Assembly (NCBI GenBank): GCA_003281185.1
Contig: QCCS01000006.1
Span: forward strand, 1 to 64,000
Reading direction: 5' to 3'
Length of the DNA: 64,000 nucleotides
Source of the DNA: Prochlorococcus sp. AG-347-M15
GTDB taxonomy: Bacteria > Cyanobacteriota > Cyanobacteriia > PCC-6307 > Cyanobiaceae
This document shows, in pieces, positions 1 through 9,914 of the stretch (positions are counted from its first letter, which is position 1; every line of letters begins with the position of its first letter). The notes under the pieces were generated by a model. That model was not told the origin of the DNA. It saw only the letters and a list, made by a program, of their open reading frames with translations, and did no database searches. The position numbers were made by a program, and so were the translations under genes.

Positions 1-193
1 TATTCGTGAAAGCTTTGAATGGCCAAATGCTGTCAAAAACTTGAGATACCCAATAATCATCTCCATCAGTTAATCTTGTGAGATTGGTCTTATGATTCAA
101 TTCTTTAATTTTAATTTGTAACTCTTGAAATAAATTTATTTCTTCTTCAGTTATTAATGAAAGAATTTCTTCTGGAATGTTTTGTTTTTTCAT
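1..193 (-). CDS. rsmG: 16S rRNA (guanine-N7) methyltransferase RsmG, N-terminal part
   Basis: The gene runs off the left edge; about 64 N-terminal residues are visible, starting at the ATG at 193. RsmG (GidB) uses S-adenosylmethionine to methylate a guanine in the 530 loop of 16S rRNA in the cytoplasm. The visible part has the family's N-terminal helix followed by KTNLTR, matching the conserved NLT segment, and then DDYWVSQVFDSIWPF, where most bacteria have a related H-D-S segment. The SAM-binding loop lies outside the window. It is divergent from the DnaJ-domain gene at 316. Identification comes from the family pattern only. Confidence 0.8.
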   Translation of the reverse strand, partial: MKKQNIPEEILSLITEEEINLFQELQIKIKELNHKTNLTRLTDGDDYWVSQVFDSIWPFKAFTN

Positions 194-315
194 TTCTTTA
201 TAAATATGAATTTTAACCATCCATTAAATACATTCTATTTAGTAAATTTTTAAGAGATATTCAATAAATTAAGTGTAATTACCTACTCTTTTTTTTGTAT
301 TAATAAAAGATTATT

Positions 316-756
316 TTGAAAGGGGAAACTTCCTATTACAAAATTTTAGGTGTAAATGAAAATGCATCCAATCATGAATTAAGAAAGGCATTTTGTAAAC
401 TTTCTATTGAGTTGCATCCCGATACAACCTCTTTAGAAATAGACGTTGCTAAAAATAAATTTCAAGAAGTTCTTGAAGCTTATGAACATTTAAATATTAG
501 TAATTTAAGGAAAATATATGATGACAAACTAAAAGAAAACTCTGGGATTACAAATAATACTAACGTTTTAAATAATTTAGTAATCGATTCTAATAATCAA
601 AATTTAATAGGAAATAGAAGACCTTTTTCGAATGGAGAATTGTTTTCGTTGTTTCTTTTAATTATCATCATTTCTATAAGTTTAATTGGTTCAATTTTTA
701 TTGCTTCTTTTACTGGAAAAGAATTAGAGACAATACCGCTTTGGCTAATTAAATAA
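316..756 (+). CDS. DnaJ-domain membrane protein
   Basis: A 146-residue protein starting at a TTG with GAAAGGGG just upstream. Residues about 6-70 form a J domain: YYKILGV at the start, the diagnostic HPD tripeptide in LHPDTTS near residue 35, and a FQEVLEAYEHL helix. The J domain stimulates the ATPase of an Hsp70 partner. There is no Gly/Phe region or zinc finger, so this is not canonical DnaJ. A single hydrophobic segment near residues 110-132 suggests it is anchored to the membrane with the J domain facing the cytoplasm. An Hsp70-like gene occurs at 37.8 kb but nothing here links the two. DUF3143 follows 17 bp downstream. Confidence 0.8.
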   Translation: MKGETSYYKILGVNENASNHELRKAFCKLSIELHPDTTSLEIDVAKNKFQEVLEAYEHLNISNLRKIYDDKLKENSGITNNTNVLNNLVIDSNNQNLIGNRRPFSNGELFSLFLLIIIISISLIGSIFIASFTGKELETIPLWLIK

Positions 757-773
757 TTTTTTAAAAAAAGTCT

Positions 774-1031
774 GTGAATCCCTCTAAAAAACCTATCAAT
801 CAAAATTCACTGCAATCATTGGAATTGTGGCTAACTGATTTAGGTGCTGTTAAGGATATTAATAATCCATCTAAATGGTATCTGTTACTTTCAAATTGGA
901 ATGCAACTATTATTTTTGAACAAGAAGATTTAAGTGTTATATGGGAAAGTGAAGGACAAGAAACTAAAAGACTATTTTCCTACTGTATTAATAGAGAAGA
1001 TGTGGAAAATGCAATACTGCAGGGACCTTAA
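774..1031 (+). CDS. DUF3143 family protein
   Basis: An 85-residue protein starting at GTG, 17 bp after the DnaJ-domain gene, so the two are probably co-transcribed. The pattern LELWLTDLGAVKD, then NPSKWYL, then FSYCINREDVENAILQGP resembles what I recall of the cyanobacterial DUF3143 family: a short alpha-beta protein with a C-terminal helix. No catalytic residues are recognisable and no function is known to me. It converges on bioA, with 8 bp between the two stop codons. Confidence 0.7.
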   Translation: MNPSKKPINQNSLQSLELWLTDLGAVKDINNPSKWYLLLSNWNATIIFEQEDLSVIWESEGQETKRLFSYCINREDVENAILQGP

Positions 1032-1039
1032 ACTTCTAT

Positions 1040-2341
1040 CTAAAGATTGTCTAAGATTTGCCTTATTATCCAGTAACTTTTCCCCAATTGATCATCTGTT
1101 ATACAGAGGGGCGGCAAGAGGTAAATAACATTCCCGAGGGGCCTAATGAATAAACCTTGCTCCATTGCAAGACTTTTTATTTCTTTCCCAATATTATTGA
1201 AATAACCTGTTTTGTTCCCAATATCTAAATCGAAGGCAGCAATTGTGCCTGATACCCTTACCTTCTTTATATAAGGTAATTTTTTAAATTTAATTAGATG
1301 AGATAAATGTTTTTCTTCAAATGAAAGGTATTTTTGTGGTTCTTTTTCTAATAAATCAAGGCTAGCGTTTGCTGCAGCACAACCTAAAGGATTAGCAGTA
1401 AAACTATGTCCATGCCAAAAAGTTTTTCTTGGAGAATCATCAATAAAGGATTGAAAAATTTTTTCTTTACATAAAGTTATTCCCATTGGTAAAAATCCAC
1501 CAGTTAAACCTTTTGAAATACTTATTAAATCAGGAATGATTTTTGCCTTTTGAAAAGCAAAAAGGCTTCCACATCTTCCAAACCCAGTCAATACTTCATC
1601 GGCAATTAACAAAGAATTATTATTTTTTATAATTTCTGAAACTTTTTTTATAAACTGAGGCCTAACCATATTCATCCCTCCTGCTCCTTGAACAAGTGGC
1701 TCAAGGATTACTGCAACTGTGGGAGTTTTAAGTAGAGTTTCTAATTTTTGGATCGCCTTATTTTCTTTATTTTCTACTTCTTCATCGTTCATCCAAGTTG
1801 AAGGCCATGGGACTCTTCTAACTGGGAACATAAGATTATCGAAATTCTCATTAAAAATATTTCTTTCACCTAAAGCCATTGCTCCAAATGTATCACCATG
1901 ATAGGCGCCATCAAAAGCCACTATTTGAGTTCTTGTCTCTCCTTTATTTTGCCATGATTGGAAGGCAATTTTTAAAGCGACTTCCACTGCAGTAGAACCG
2001 TTATCAGAAAAGAATAATCTTTCTAGTTTTGTTAATTCACTAAGTCTTTCCGCTAATTTTTTTGCCTGTGGATGTAAGAAATCAGCAAATATAACCTGCT
2101 CAAGTTTTTTTGATTGATCAAAAATGGCATTCGCAATATATTCGTTACTATGACCATGAAGAGTTACCCACCAACTACTAATTGCATCTATTAGTTCTTT
2201 TTCAGGATCTTTAGTAAATATGAGGGCATCCTTACCATGAGTTACTTCTATCTGCGGTTTGCTGTTATTAATTTGCGTAAAAGGTGGCCAAATATTTGGG
2301 TGCCAATCTTGATTTGGAGTTTTTGAATCCAAAGATTTCAT
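1040..2341 (-). CDS. bioA: adenosylmethionine-8-amino-7-oxononanoate aminotransferase
   Basis: A 433-residue PLP enzyme that transfers an amino group from S-adenosylmethionine to KAPA to give DAPA, the antepenultimate step of biotin synthesis in the cytoplasm. Visible class-III aminotransferase signs are SSWWVTLHGH near residue 56, the glycine-containing FSDNGSTAVE near 111-120, YHGD at 147-150, IADEV with Asp248, and the PLP-binding lysine in SISKGLTGG (Lys277). It is the last gene of the minus-strand cluster bioF-bioK-bioC-bioD-bioA and starts directly after the bioD stop, so translation is probably coupled. Confidence 0.96.
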   Translation of the reverse strand: MKSLDSKTPNQDWHPNIWPPFTQINNSKPQIEVTHGKDALIFTKDPEKELIDAISSWWVTLHGHSNEYIANAIFDQSKKLEQVIFADFLHPQAKKLAERLSELTKLERLFFSDNGSTAVEVALKIAFQSWQNKGETRTQIVAFDGAYHGDTFGAMALGERNIFNENFDNLMFPVRRVPWPSTWMNDEEVENKENKAIQKLETLLKTPTVAVILEPLVQGAGGMNMVRPQFIKKVSEIIKNNNSLLIADEVLTGFGRCGSLFAFQKAKIIPDLISISKGLTGGFLPMGITLCKEKIFQSFIDDSPRKTFWHGHSFTANPLGCAAANASLDLLEKEPQKYLSFEEKHLSHLIKFKKLPYIKKVRVSGTIAAFDLDIGNKTGYFNNIGKEIKSLAMEQGLFIRPLGNVIYLLPPLCITDDQLGKSYWIIRQILDNL

Positions 2342-3007
2342 TTAACTTATTTTTAAGTTTAATAGTGAGATCAACTTATTCTTGATGTCTAGTTCTCTCC
2401 AAAGTATATCTAAATTATTTGATTCCATTTTTTTGATGTAAGGAAATTCAGCAATTAAAGGAATACCACTAAAATCAACGAGAGTTTTTGGATTATCTAG
2501 ATGTTTTTCGCCATTGACTACTAAACCTAAAATCTCAATATTTCTTCGTTTTAAGGCCTCAATACTAAGCAAGGTATGGTTAAGAGTGCCAAGTGAGCTC
2601 TTACATACAAGTATTACAGGAAGATTCCATTCTTTTATTTGATCTATTTGCAAAAAATTGCGTGTTATTGGAACCATTAATCCACCTGCAGTTTCTATAA
2701 TTAGTGAGCCTTGCACTTTTGGTAATCTCAACTTGTCAAAATTAATAGCTTTTTGATCTATTTCAGCAGCCCAATGTGGAGATAGAGGTTTTGTAAAGAC
2801 ATAAGCTTCTTTGATTATTTTCTCTTTACTTACTTGTGCAAGTTTTTCAACAGTTTGACTATCAGTTTGTGATTCAATCCCACTTTGAATAGGTTTCCAA
2901 TAAAAGGAATTTAATCCTTTAACGAAAAAAGAGCTTATTAAAGTTTTCCCAATATCAGTATCTGTTCCACAAATTATAAATTTGAAAATATTTTTGTGAC
3001 TACTCAT
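2342..3007 (-). CDS. bioD: dethiobiotin synthetase
   Basis: A 221-residue ATP-dependent carboxylase that closes the ureido ring of DAPA to give dethiobiotin. The P-loop GTDTDIGKT lies at residues 14-22; the DTDIGKT form is typical of BioD. ETAGGLMVP near residue 100 is the second conserved family motif (usually EGAGG); here Thr replaces the first Gly of that motif. Its start overlaps the bioC stop by four bases (ATGA), and bioA follows without a gap. Confidence 0.95.
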   Translation of the reverse strand: MSSHKNIFKFIICGTDTDIGKTLISSFFVKGLNSFYWKPIQSGIESQTDSQTVEKLAQVSKEKIIKEAYVFTKPLSPHWAAEIDQKAINFDKLRLPKVQGSLIIETAGGLMVPITRNFLQIDQIKEWNLPVILVCKSSLGTLNHTLLSIEALKRRNIEILGLVVNGEKHLDNPKTLVDFSGIPLIAEFPYIKKMESNNLDILWRELDIKNKLISLLNLKIS

Positions 3008-3762
3008 AATTTCTTTATGATTTGAATCTCAATATGCCATGAAAGGTTCACTGTATTATTGTAATTCTTTGGCCAAAACTTTTGAATGTCCTTTAACTCT
3101 TTCACTGTTTTGCGTTTACAATTTGTTGATTGTGCTCCTACATTTTTAATGCTTCTAAAAAGTTTATATACATCTTCAAAATTTTCAAGATAATTAAACT
3201 GTTTTGAATAATGTATTTCAGTTGATTTGAAATCTTTTAATAATTCTTTAGAGCAAAGGAAATTAAGACCACTATATTCAATATCAATTTTTTTACAAGT
3301 ATCTTTCCATTCAGGAAAACAATCTTTTGTTGGATATGAAATGATTAAAAAACCTCCAGGTGTTAATTTGCTAAACCAATTTTTTATTATCTTTTCTGGG
3401 TTGTTTAACCAATGTATGCAAAAGTTAGATGTTAATAGAGAACAATTATTTATTTCAGAAGGTAAATCATTATTCAAATCCCATAAAATTTTTTTTCTAG
3501 ATAATTTATTCTCAAGAAGCATTTTCTTGCTGAAATCAATTCTTGATACTTTTTGGGAAGAAATTTTTTCTATTTCATCTGCTAATAGTCCTGGTCCTGA
3601 TCCTAGATCTATCCATTCACCTTTTTTTTTGGGATTTAATTCTTTGATAAGATGGACAATCTTTTTTGCAAAAAATTTCTGAATATTTGAATGTTCTAAA
3701 TACCGATATGCAGCATCATTGAAATTATTTTGTATTTTCTCATTCCACTTTTTACTATCCAT
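3004..3762 (-). CDS. bioC: malonyl-ACP O-methyltransferase BioC
   Basis: A 252-residue class-I SAM methyltransferase. BioC methylates the free carboxyl of malonyl-ACP so that the fatty-acid enzymes can elongate it to pimeloyl-ACP methyl ester. The SAM-binding motif I is WIDLGSGPGLL at residues 50-60, and CIHWLNNPEKI further on fits motif IV of BioC-type proteins. Its position between the presumed esterase bioK and bioD supports the biotin role over a generic methyltransferase. It starts one base after the bioK stop and overlaps bioD by four bases. Confidence 0.9.
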   Translation of the reverse strand: MDSKKWNEKIQNNFNDAAYRYLEHSNIQKFFAKKIVHLIKELNPKKKGEWIDLGSGPGLLADEIEKISSQKVSRIDFSKKMLLENKLSRKKILWDLNNDLPSEINNCSLLTSNFCIHWLNNPEKIIKNWFSKLTPGGFLIISYPTKDCFPEWKDTCKKIDIEYSGLNFLCSKELLKDFKSTEIHYSKQFNYLENFEDVYKLFRSIKNVGAQSTNCKRKTVKELKDIQKFWPKNYNNTVNLSWHIEIQIIKKL

Positions 3763-3763
3763 T

Positions 3764-4468
3764 TCAATCTTTAAGTGTATTACGTAAGATCTCGTATAAA
3801 TTTAAATTATTCAAGCAATGACCTTGTTGAGCTAATTTAATTAAAATTGGCTTCCTTTCAAGTGTTTTATTTAAGGAATCTAAAAAGTTATTATTTGATT
3901 CGTTGTCAAGAATCAAATCATTTTCTGATTTTATAAAAATAATTTTGCAATCTTTTTTTAAAAATAATGGAAAATCTCTATTGATGTAAAGTTCTTTTAA
4001 ATCACTTAAAAGAAGAGTTTTATTTAAACTCTCTAGACTTTTATAAAAGATATTTTTAAAACTATCATTCATATGATTTGGCATAAATGATCTATATATA
4101 AATTCTTTTAACATATCCTTAGGTTCATCTTTTATGATTTTTGTTTCCATTCTTTTTAGAGACCTCAAAATAAAGTTTCTCTTATTACTTAAAGGAAGAA
4201 AATTATTAAAAGAATTTATAAGAACAATATGAGTTGCTTCTTTTAAAATTTTTTTTGGCATTAAATGAAAACCAAATGAATGGCATAAAGTCATTCTGAT
4301 TTCTTTTTTAGATTCGTTTCTAATCCATTTTGCTTGATAATTATTTGTCGAAAAATAGCCCCTTTCATTATCTTGCCAATGCCAATTATTATTTAAAAAA
4401 TCAACTTTATAATCATCCCAGAAATATTTATTTAGTCCCCACCCATGTTGAGTAATAATTTGTTTCAT
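3764..4468 (-). CDS. bioK: pimeloyl-ACP methyl ester esterase, BioK type
   Basis: A 234-residue alpha/beta hydrolase. A catalytic triad can be read: Ser64 in CHSFG (a modified G-x-S-x-G elbow), Asp184 in SENDLI, and His217 in QQGHCLN. In most bacteria BioH, BioG or BioV removes the methyl group from pimeloyl-ACP methyl ester; marine picocyanobacteria use the non-orthologous BioK. I assign BioK from its place between bioF and bioC and from the triad. It overlaps bioF by four bases and leaves one base before bioC, so the whole cluster reads as one operon. Confidence 0.85.
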   Translation of the reverse strand: MKQIITQHGWGLNKYFWDDYKVDFLNNNWHWQDNERGYFSTNNYQAKWIRNESKKEIRMTLCHSFGFHLMPKKILKEATHIVLINSFNNFLPLSNKRNFILRSLKRMETKIIKDEPKDMLKEFIYRSFMPNHMNDSFKNIFYKSLESLNKTLLLSDLKELYINRDFPLFLKKDCKIIFIKSENDLILDNESNNNFLDSLNKTLERKPILIKLAQQGHCLNNLNLYEILRNTLKD

Positions 4469-5604
4469 TTAAACTCTTTTAATACTTTAATGAAATTATT
4501 TAGCAGATTAAAATCTAAGTTTCTTCGTATTGTTATTCTGATTCTTGATTGCCCCACTGGAACAGTTGGAGGTCTTATCGCAATTGCTAAAAACCCATTT
4601 TCTTCGAGATATTTTTGTAGATAAATTGCTTTCTCTTCTTGGCCAACAATAATTGATAAAATGTGAGAATCTCCCTGAACTGGAAAATCAAAATTTTTAA
4701 TAATTTCATCTTTCCATACATTCGCAGAAGATAACAAATCATTTCCCCATTCTTTATTTTCTAAAATTTTTTTTAAACCTTCTAGTGCCCCAGCAGCCAA
4801 AGGTGGCGCAAGTGCGGTTGTATACCTAAATGCACCACTTGTTTGGATAAGATATTCTCCAATTTCTGAATTGGAAGCTATGAAAGCTCCACCGCTTCCA
4901 AATGCTTTTCCAAAAGTTCCAGTAATCATAGTTATATCTGAACGACAATTAAAACTTAAACCCCTGCCTTCAGGGCCCAAGATCCCAATTGCATGAGCTT
5001 CGTCAACTAATAATTGAACACTATTTTTTTTGCAAATTTCCGATATTTCTCTGAGCGGAGCAATTGATCCCTCCATGCTATAAAGAGATTCAACAACAAC
5101 TAAAATGGAATTTTTTGTGGGGTTAGATTTAATAATTTTATCTTCTAAATCTTTTAAATTATTGTGTGAGAATCGAACTAGTTTTGCTTGAGCAGTTTTG
5201 ACTCCAACCAATAAAGAGTTATGGATCAATTTATCTGCTATTACGATACTATTTCTGTTTGCTAAAGCCTGGATAGCGGCTATATTTGCTTGAAATCCGC
5301 TTGGGAAAAGTAATACTTTCTCTTGATCAAGCCACTTGGCAAGTTCTGTTTCTAATAATTTATGTATTGGTCTTGAACCTGTAATAAACCTAGAGCTTCC
5401 TGAACCAATGCCTTCTAACGAGCTTATTTCGTAAGCAGCTTTTATTAAATCCTTATCCCTGCTTAATCCAAAATAATCATTACTGCATAAGTCTACAAGG
5501 TTTTGATTTTGCGAATTTACACTTTGAAGTTCGAAGGATTTTTTACCTAAAGAAAATGTTTTTAATTTACGGATTCTATTTTTTGGAATTTTTACTTTTT
5601 TCAT
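4465..5604 (-). CDS. bioF: 8-amino-7-oxononanoate synthase
   Basis: A 379-residue PLP enzyme that condenses pimeloyl-ACP with L-alanine to give KAPA, releasing CO2. It shows the alpha-oxoamine synthase pattern: LCSNDYFGL near residue 39, GSGSSRFITG near 67, VDEAHAIGILG with Asp201, and the PLP lysine Lys233 in TGTFGKAFGSGGAF. It is the first gene of the biotin operon; the 139 bp up to the divergent helicase gene must hold its promoter. Confidence 0.96.
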   Translation of the reverse strand: MKKVKIPKNRIRKLKTFSLGKKSFELQSVNSQNQNLVDLCSNDYFGLSRDKDLIKAAYEISSLEGIGSGSSRFITGSRPIHKLLETELAKWLDQEKVLLFPSGFQANIAAIQALANRNSIVIADKLIHNSLLVGVKTAQAKLVRFSHNNLKDLEDKIIKSNPTKNSILVVVESLYSMEGSIAPLREISEICKKNSVQLLVDEAHAIGILGPEGRGLSFNCRSDITMITGTFGKAFGSGGAFIASNSEIGEYLIQTSGAFRYTTALAPPLAAGALEGLKKILENKEWGNDLLSSANVWKDEIIKNFDFPVQGDSHILSIIVGQEEKAIYLQKYLEENGFLAIAIRPPTVPVGQSRIRITIRRNLDFNLLNNFIKVLKEFK

Positions 5605-5743
5605 TTTGGCAAAATAAAATATAGTGGATTTAATTAAAAAGATTTAGATTTACTATTAAAGTTTGCAAGGTATTTTTTGTTTATTAATATCTATATAGAT
5701 AATATATTAAGAAGTTAACTCATCCTCTCTTCAATCACAATTA

Positions 5744-8470
5744 TTGCTTAATTTAGAGGAATATTTCCCTTTTCCTCTAGATGATTTCCAATTAGAAGCA
5801 ATACGAGCTATTAATAGCGGAAATTCTGTTGTTTTAACAGCACCAACAGGTTCGGGTAAAACATTGATAGGTGAATTTGCTATATATAGAGGCTTATCTC
5901 ATGAAAGCAGAGTTTTTTATACAACACCTTTAAAGGCCCTATCAAACCAAAAGTTTAGAGATTTTGCTAATCAATATGGTGAGAATAATGTTGGTCTTTT
6001 AACTGGAGATATAAGCGTAAATAGAGAAGCACCAATCTTAGTTATGACGACTGAGATTTTTAGGAACATGCTTTATGGCGAATTTGATGAATTTGATGAT
6101 CCCTTAGAAAATTTAGAATCTGTAATTCTTGATGAATGTCATTATATGAATGACCCCCAAAGAGGTACAGTTTGGGAAGAAACTATAATCCATTGCCCTA
6201 CTAGAACTCAAATAATAGCTTTATCAGCAACAATAGCGAATGCAGATCAATTGCAAAATTGGATAGAAAAAGTTCATGGGCCCACAGTACTAATTAATAG
6301 TGATAAGAGACCAGTCCCTCTTGATTTTATTTTTTGTAGTGTTAAAGGCCTCCATCCACTTTTAAATAATAAGGGTAATGGAATTCATCCAAACTGTAAG
6401 ATTTGGAGAGCTCCTAAAGGGCAGAAAATAAAAGGAAAAGTGGGTAGGATAATCCAACCAAAGTCTCCCTCAATTGGCTTTGTGATCTCGAAACTAGCTG
6501 AACGAAATATGTTGCCAGCTATTTATTTTATTTTTAGTAGAAGAGGATGTGACAAGGCTATTGAGAATATAAAAGATTTAACTTTAGTAAGTTATTCAGA
6601 AGCAAGTATGATATCCCAAAAATTAGATGTTTATCTTAAAAATAATCAGGAAGCAATTAAAGATAAATCTCAATGCGAGGCATTAAAACGCGGAATTGCA
6701 TCTCATCATGCTGGATTATTGCCTGCATGGAAAGAATTGGTTGAGGAATTATTTCAGCAAGGTTTAATAAAAATTGTATTTGCAACTGAAACTCTTGCTG
6801 CAGGAATAAATATGCCCGCAAGAGCAACTGTTATTTCTTCTTTATCAAAAAGGACAGAAGATGGTCATAGATTATTATTTAGCAGTGAATTTTTGCAAAT
6901 GTCAGGAAGAGCTGGAAGAAGAGGAAAAGATACCCAAGGATATGTTGTTACATTACAAACAAGATTCGAAGGTGCCAAAGAAGCAAGTGCACTGGCTACG
7001 AGCAAACCAAATGCTTTAGAAAGTCAATTCACTCCAAGCTATGGAATGGTACTTAATCTTTTACAAAGTTATACTTTAGAGAAGTCTAAAGAATTAATTA
7101 AAAGAAGTTTTGGTAGTTTTTTATATTTAGGTGAATCAGCAGGTGAGAATATAATTCTTGAAAATTTAGATAATGATTTAATTGAGTTAAAAAAAATTAC
7201 TTCTAACGTTTCATGGAAAGATTTTGATGCATACGAAAAGTTAAAAAATCGTCTTAAAGAAGAGAGAAGACTCTTGAAAATTTTAGAAAAACAATCAGCA
7301 GAAAAATTATCAGAAGAAATTACTAATGCACTTCCATATATTAAAGATGGAAGCTTAATTTCAATCAAAGCTCCCCAAATTAAAAGAAAAATTGTTCCAG
7401 GATTAATTTGTAAGAAAATATATGAATCTCAAAAAATTAAGAGTTTATTGTGTTTGACAATTGATAATTTATTTATTCTTATAAAACCCTCATACATAGT
7501 AAGTATTTTTAATGATTTGGATGCAATTGATGTCTTAGGACTTGAAGTGCCAAAGATGTATTTTTCTGGAGAGGTATTTAGAGGAGATGATATGTCGCAA
7601 TGTTATGCGGATCGAATTTTAGAAGTTTCTAAAAAAAATGATTTACAAACTCCACAATATGATTTGACAACGGAAGTTTTGGCACAAAAGCAACAAATTA
7701 ATAATTTAGAAGAAACAGTTACTGATCATCCTGCACACAGATTTGGAGACTCCAAGAAATTAAAGAAATATAGAAAAAGAATTATTGATGTTGAACAAGA
7801 AATAAATATTAGAAAAAAACTTCTTGAGGATAAAGAAAATCATAACTGGAGAACTTTTACTGATTTGATTAAAATTTTGAATCATTTTGGTTGTTTAAAT
7901 GATTTGGAATTGACAGAAGTTGGACAAACAGTTGGTGCAATAAGAAGTGAAAATGAATTATGGATTGGTCTTGTTTTAGTTAGTGGTTATTTAGACGATT
8001 TAGATCCTCCTGAGTTGGCTGCAATTATTCAAGCTATATGTGTTGATGTAAGGAGGCCTAATCTTTGGTGTAATTTCAAGCCTTCTTTAAAGGTAATAGA
8101 TGTTTTTAATGAATTAGATGGTTTAAGAAAATTAATCTCTTTTCAACAAAATAAGTTTCATATTGAAATTCCTATCTATTTAGAAACAGATTTGACTGGA
8201 ATTATTTCTGAATGGGCAAGAGGAAAAAAATGGAAAGATTTGGTTTTTAATACTTCATTAGACGAAGGTGATGTAGTGAGGATTATTAGAAGATCAATTG
8301 ATATCCTTTCTCAAGTGCAATACTGTATTGGTGTTAGTAATAAATTAAAAAGCAAAGCTAAGCTAGCATTAAAAGCTATTAATCGTTTTCCTGTTTCTGA
8401 ATCTAATGATCTTATAAAAGTCTCTGAAGATATTAATCCTGCAACAAAAAGAATTGAAAATAATTTTTAA
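5744..8470 (+). CDS. Ski2-like DEAD/DEAH-box helicase
   Basis: A 908-residue superfamily-2 RNA helicase starting at TTG; the frame is closed by a TAA at 5708 and there is no in-frame ATG or GTG between. Motifs in order are the Q-like FPLDDFQLEAI, Walker A APTGSGKT (33-40), DECHYM at 130-135 (a DEVH-type motif II), LSATIAN (160-166), ATETLAAGINMPA, and QMSGRAGRRG. The C-terminal third fits the DSHCT domain of Mtr4/Ski2-like proteins. Cyanobacterial members may act in RNA turnover, but the substrate is unknown. It is divergent from bioF and convergent with fumC. Confidence 0.9.
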   Translation: MLNLEEYFPFPLDDFQLEAIRAINSGNSVVLTAPTGSGKTLIGEFAIYRGLSHESRVFYTTPLKALSNQKFRDFANQYGENNVGLLTGDISVNREAPILVMTTEIFRNMLYGEFDEFDDPLENLESVILDECHYMNDPQRGTVWEETIIHCPTRTQIIALSATIANADQLQNWIEKVHGPTVLINSDKRPVPLDFIFCSVKGLHPLLNNKGNGIHPNCKIWRAPKGQKIKGKVGRIIQPKSPSIGFVISKLAERNMLPAIYFIFSRRGCDKAIENIKDLTLVSYSEASMISQKLDVYLKNNQEAIKDKSQCEALKRGIASHHAGLLPAWKELVEELFQQGLIKIVFATETLAAGINMPARATVISSLSKRTEDGHRLLFSSEFLQMSGRAGRRGKDTQGYVVTLQTRFEGAKEASALATSKPNALESQFTPSYGMVLNLLQSYTLEKSKELIKRSFGSFLYLGESAGENIILENLDNDLIELKKITSNVSWKDFDAYEKLKNRLKEERRLLKILEKQSAEKLSEEITNALPYIKDGSLISIKAPQIKRKIVPGLICKKIYESQKIKSLLCLTIDNLFILIKPSYIVSIFNDLDAIDVLGLEVPKMYFSGEVFRGDDMSQCYADRILEVSKKNDLQTPQYDLTTEVLAQKQQINNLEETVTDHPAHRFGDSKKLKKYRKRIIDVEQEINIRKKLLEDKENHNWRTFTDLIKILNHFGCLNDLELTEVGQTVGAIRSENELWIGLVLVSGYLDDLDPPELAAIIQAICVDVRRPNLWCNFKPSLKVIDVFNELDGLRKLISFQQNKFHIEIPIYLETDLTGIISEWARGKKWKDLVFNTSLDEGDVVRIIRRSIDILSQVQYCIGVSNKLKSKAKLALKAINRFPVSESNDLIKVSEDINPATKRIENNF

Positions 8471-8480
8471 ATTTTTTTAA

Positions 8481-9866
8481 TCAAATCATTGAATTGATAT
8501 TCATTGCTTCATCAAATTCATCTTCGTTTAAATAACCTAATTTAATTGTTGCCTCTTTTAAATTTAATGATTCTTTGAAGGCAAGGTTTGCAATTTCAGC
8601 TGCTTTTTCATAACCAACTTTTGGCACTATGGCTGTAACCAACATTAGTGAATTTTCTAAATTTAACTTCATTCTCTTTTGATTAGGTTTCATCCCATCA
8701 ACTAATTTTATTCTGAAGTTTTCTATTACATTTTTAAGTAATTTTAAACTTGTGAGAATATTAAATCCAATAAGAGGCTTATATTCATTCATCTGTAAAG
8801 TGCCGCTAGAATTTGCCATTGAGACTGCATATTCAAGACCCATTATCTGAGTACAAACCATTGATAACGCTTCGCATTGAGTTGGATTCACTTTACCCGG
8901 CATAATTGAACTTCCAGGTTCATTTTGAGGAATAATTAGTTCATATATTCCTGATCTTGGACCAGAAGATAGAATTTTTATATCATTTGAAATTTTAAAT
9001 AATGCACCTGCTAATATTTTTATCTGACTCATTACTTGAGCAAGACGATCATGCGAGGCCATGATAGAAAAATTATTTTTTGATTTATAGAACATTAGAT
9101 TAGTATCATCGCAAATTGATTTTATAGACTCTTCACAAAATCCTTTTGGACAATTAATCCCTGTGCCAACTGCAGTTCCTCCTAGAGGTAAGAAATATAA
9201 TTCATTCAGACTCATAATAATTGCATTCTCAGCATCTTTAAGTTGTTCTGACCATCCTGATATTTCTTGCCCAAAAGTAAGGGGAACTGCATCTTGAAAA
9301 TGGGTTCTTCCTATCTTTATAAGGTCTTTCCATTCTTCACTTTTTTTATCAAGGACCTTAGTAAGTTCTCTGATCGTTGGAACTAAATTTTTGATTATTT
9401 CATTAACAACAGATATTTGAATAGCAGCAGGAAAAGTGTCATTAGTTGACTGAGATTTATTTACATCATCATTCGGATGAATTGGTTGATGACTTCCAAG
9501 CTCTGAATTAGTTTTTAAAGCTGCAATATTTGAAATTACCTCATTAACATTCATATTTGTTTGAGTGCCACTACCTGTTTGCCAAACTTTTAAGGGAAAC
9601 TGTGAATCGTGAAGCCCATCAAGTATTTCCGTACATGCCTCTACAATCAAATCTTTTTTCCTTTTATCTATTAAACCTAAATTGAAATTTGCAATTGAAG
9701 CAGCTTTTTTTATAAGGGTCAGTGAATAAATTAACTCAATTGGAATTAATTCTTCTCCAATAGAAAAATTTATTATCGATCTTTGTGTTTGAGCACCCCA
9801 CAAAGCTTCCATGGGAACCTCTATTATTCCCATACTATCTTTTTCAATCCTAAAGTTTTTGGTCAT
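8481..9866 (-). CDS. fumC: fumarate hydratase class II
   Basis: A 461-residue tetrameric lyase interconverting fumarate and malate in the partial TCA cycle. The superfamily signature GSSIMPGKVNP is at residues 318-328. Other family motifs are TGSGTQTNMNVNEV (97-110), the SSxxNDxxP-like KSQSTNDTFP (137-146), and GRTHFQDAVPLTFGQE (186-201), which carries the catalytic His. purB, a member of the same fumarase/aspartase superfamily, lies 48 bp upstream on the same strand and its purine salvage reaction yields fumarate, so the pairing makes metabolic sense. Confidence 0.96.
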   Translation of the reverse strand: MTKNFRIEKDSMGIIEVPMEALWGAQTQRSIINFSIGEELIPIELIYSLTLIKKAASIANFNLGLIDKRKKDLIVEACTEILDGLHDSQFPLKVWQTGSGTQTNMNVNEVISNIAALKTNSELGSHQPIHPNDDVNKSQSTNDTFPAAIQISVVNEIIKNLVPTIRELTKVLDKKSEEWKDLIKIGRTHFQDAVPLTFGQEISGWSEQLKDAENAIIMSLNELYFLPLGGTAVGTGINCPKGFCEESIKSICDDTNLMFYKSKNNFSIMASHDRLAQVMSQIKILAGALFKISNDIKILSSGPRSGIYELIIPQNEPGSSIMPGKVNPTQCEALSMVCTQIMGLEYAVSMANSSGTLQMNEYKPLIGFNILTSLKLLKNVIENFRIKLVDGMKPNQKRMKLNLENSLMLVTAIVPKVGYEKAAEIANLAFKESLNLKEATIKLGYLNEDEFDEAMNINSMI

Positions 9867-9914
9867 TATTCCTCTGAAAACACTGGTTTAACTTAGATAA
9901 GGTTTTCAGTAATC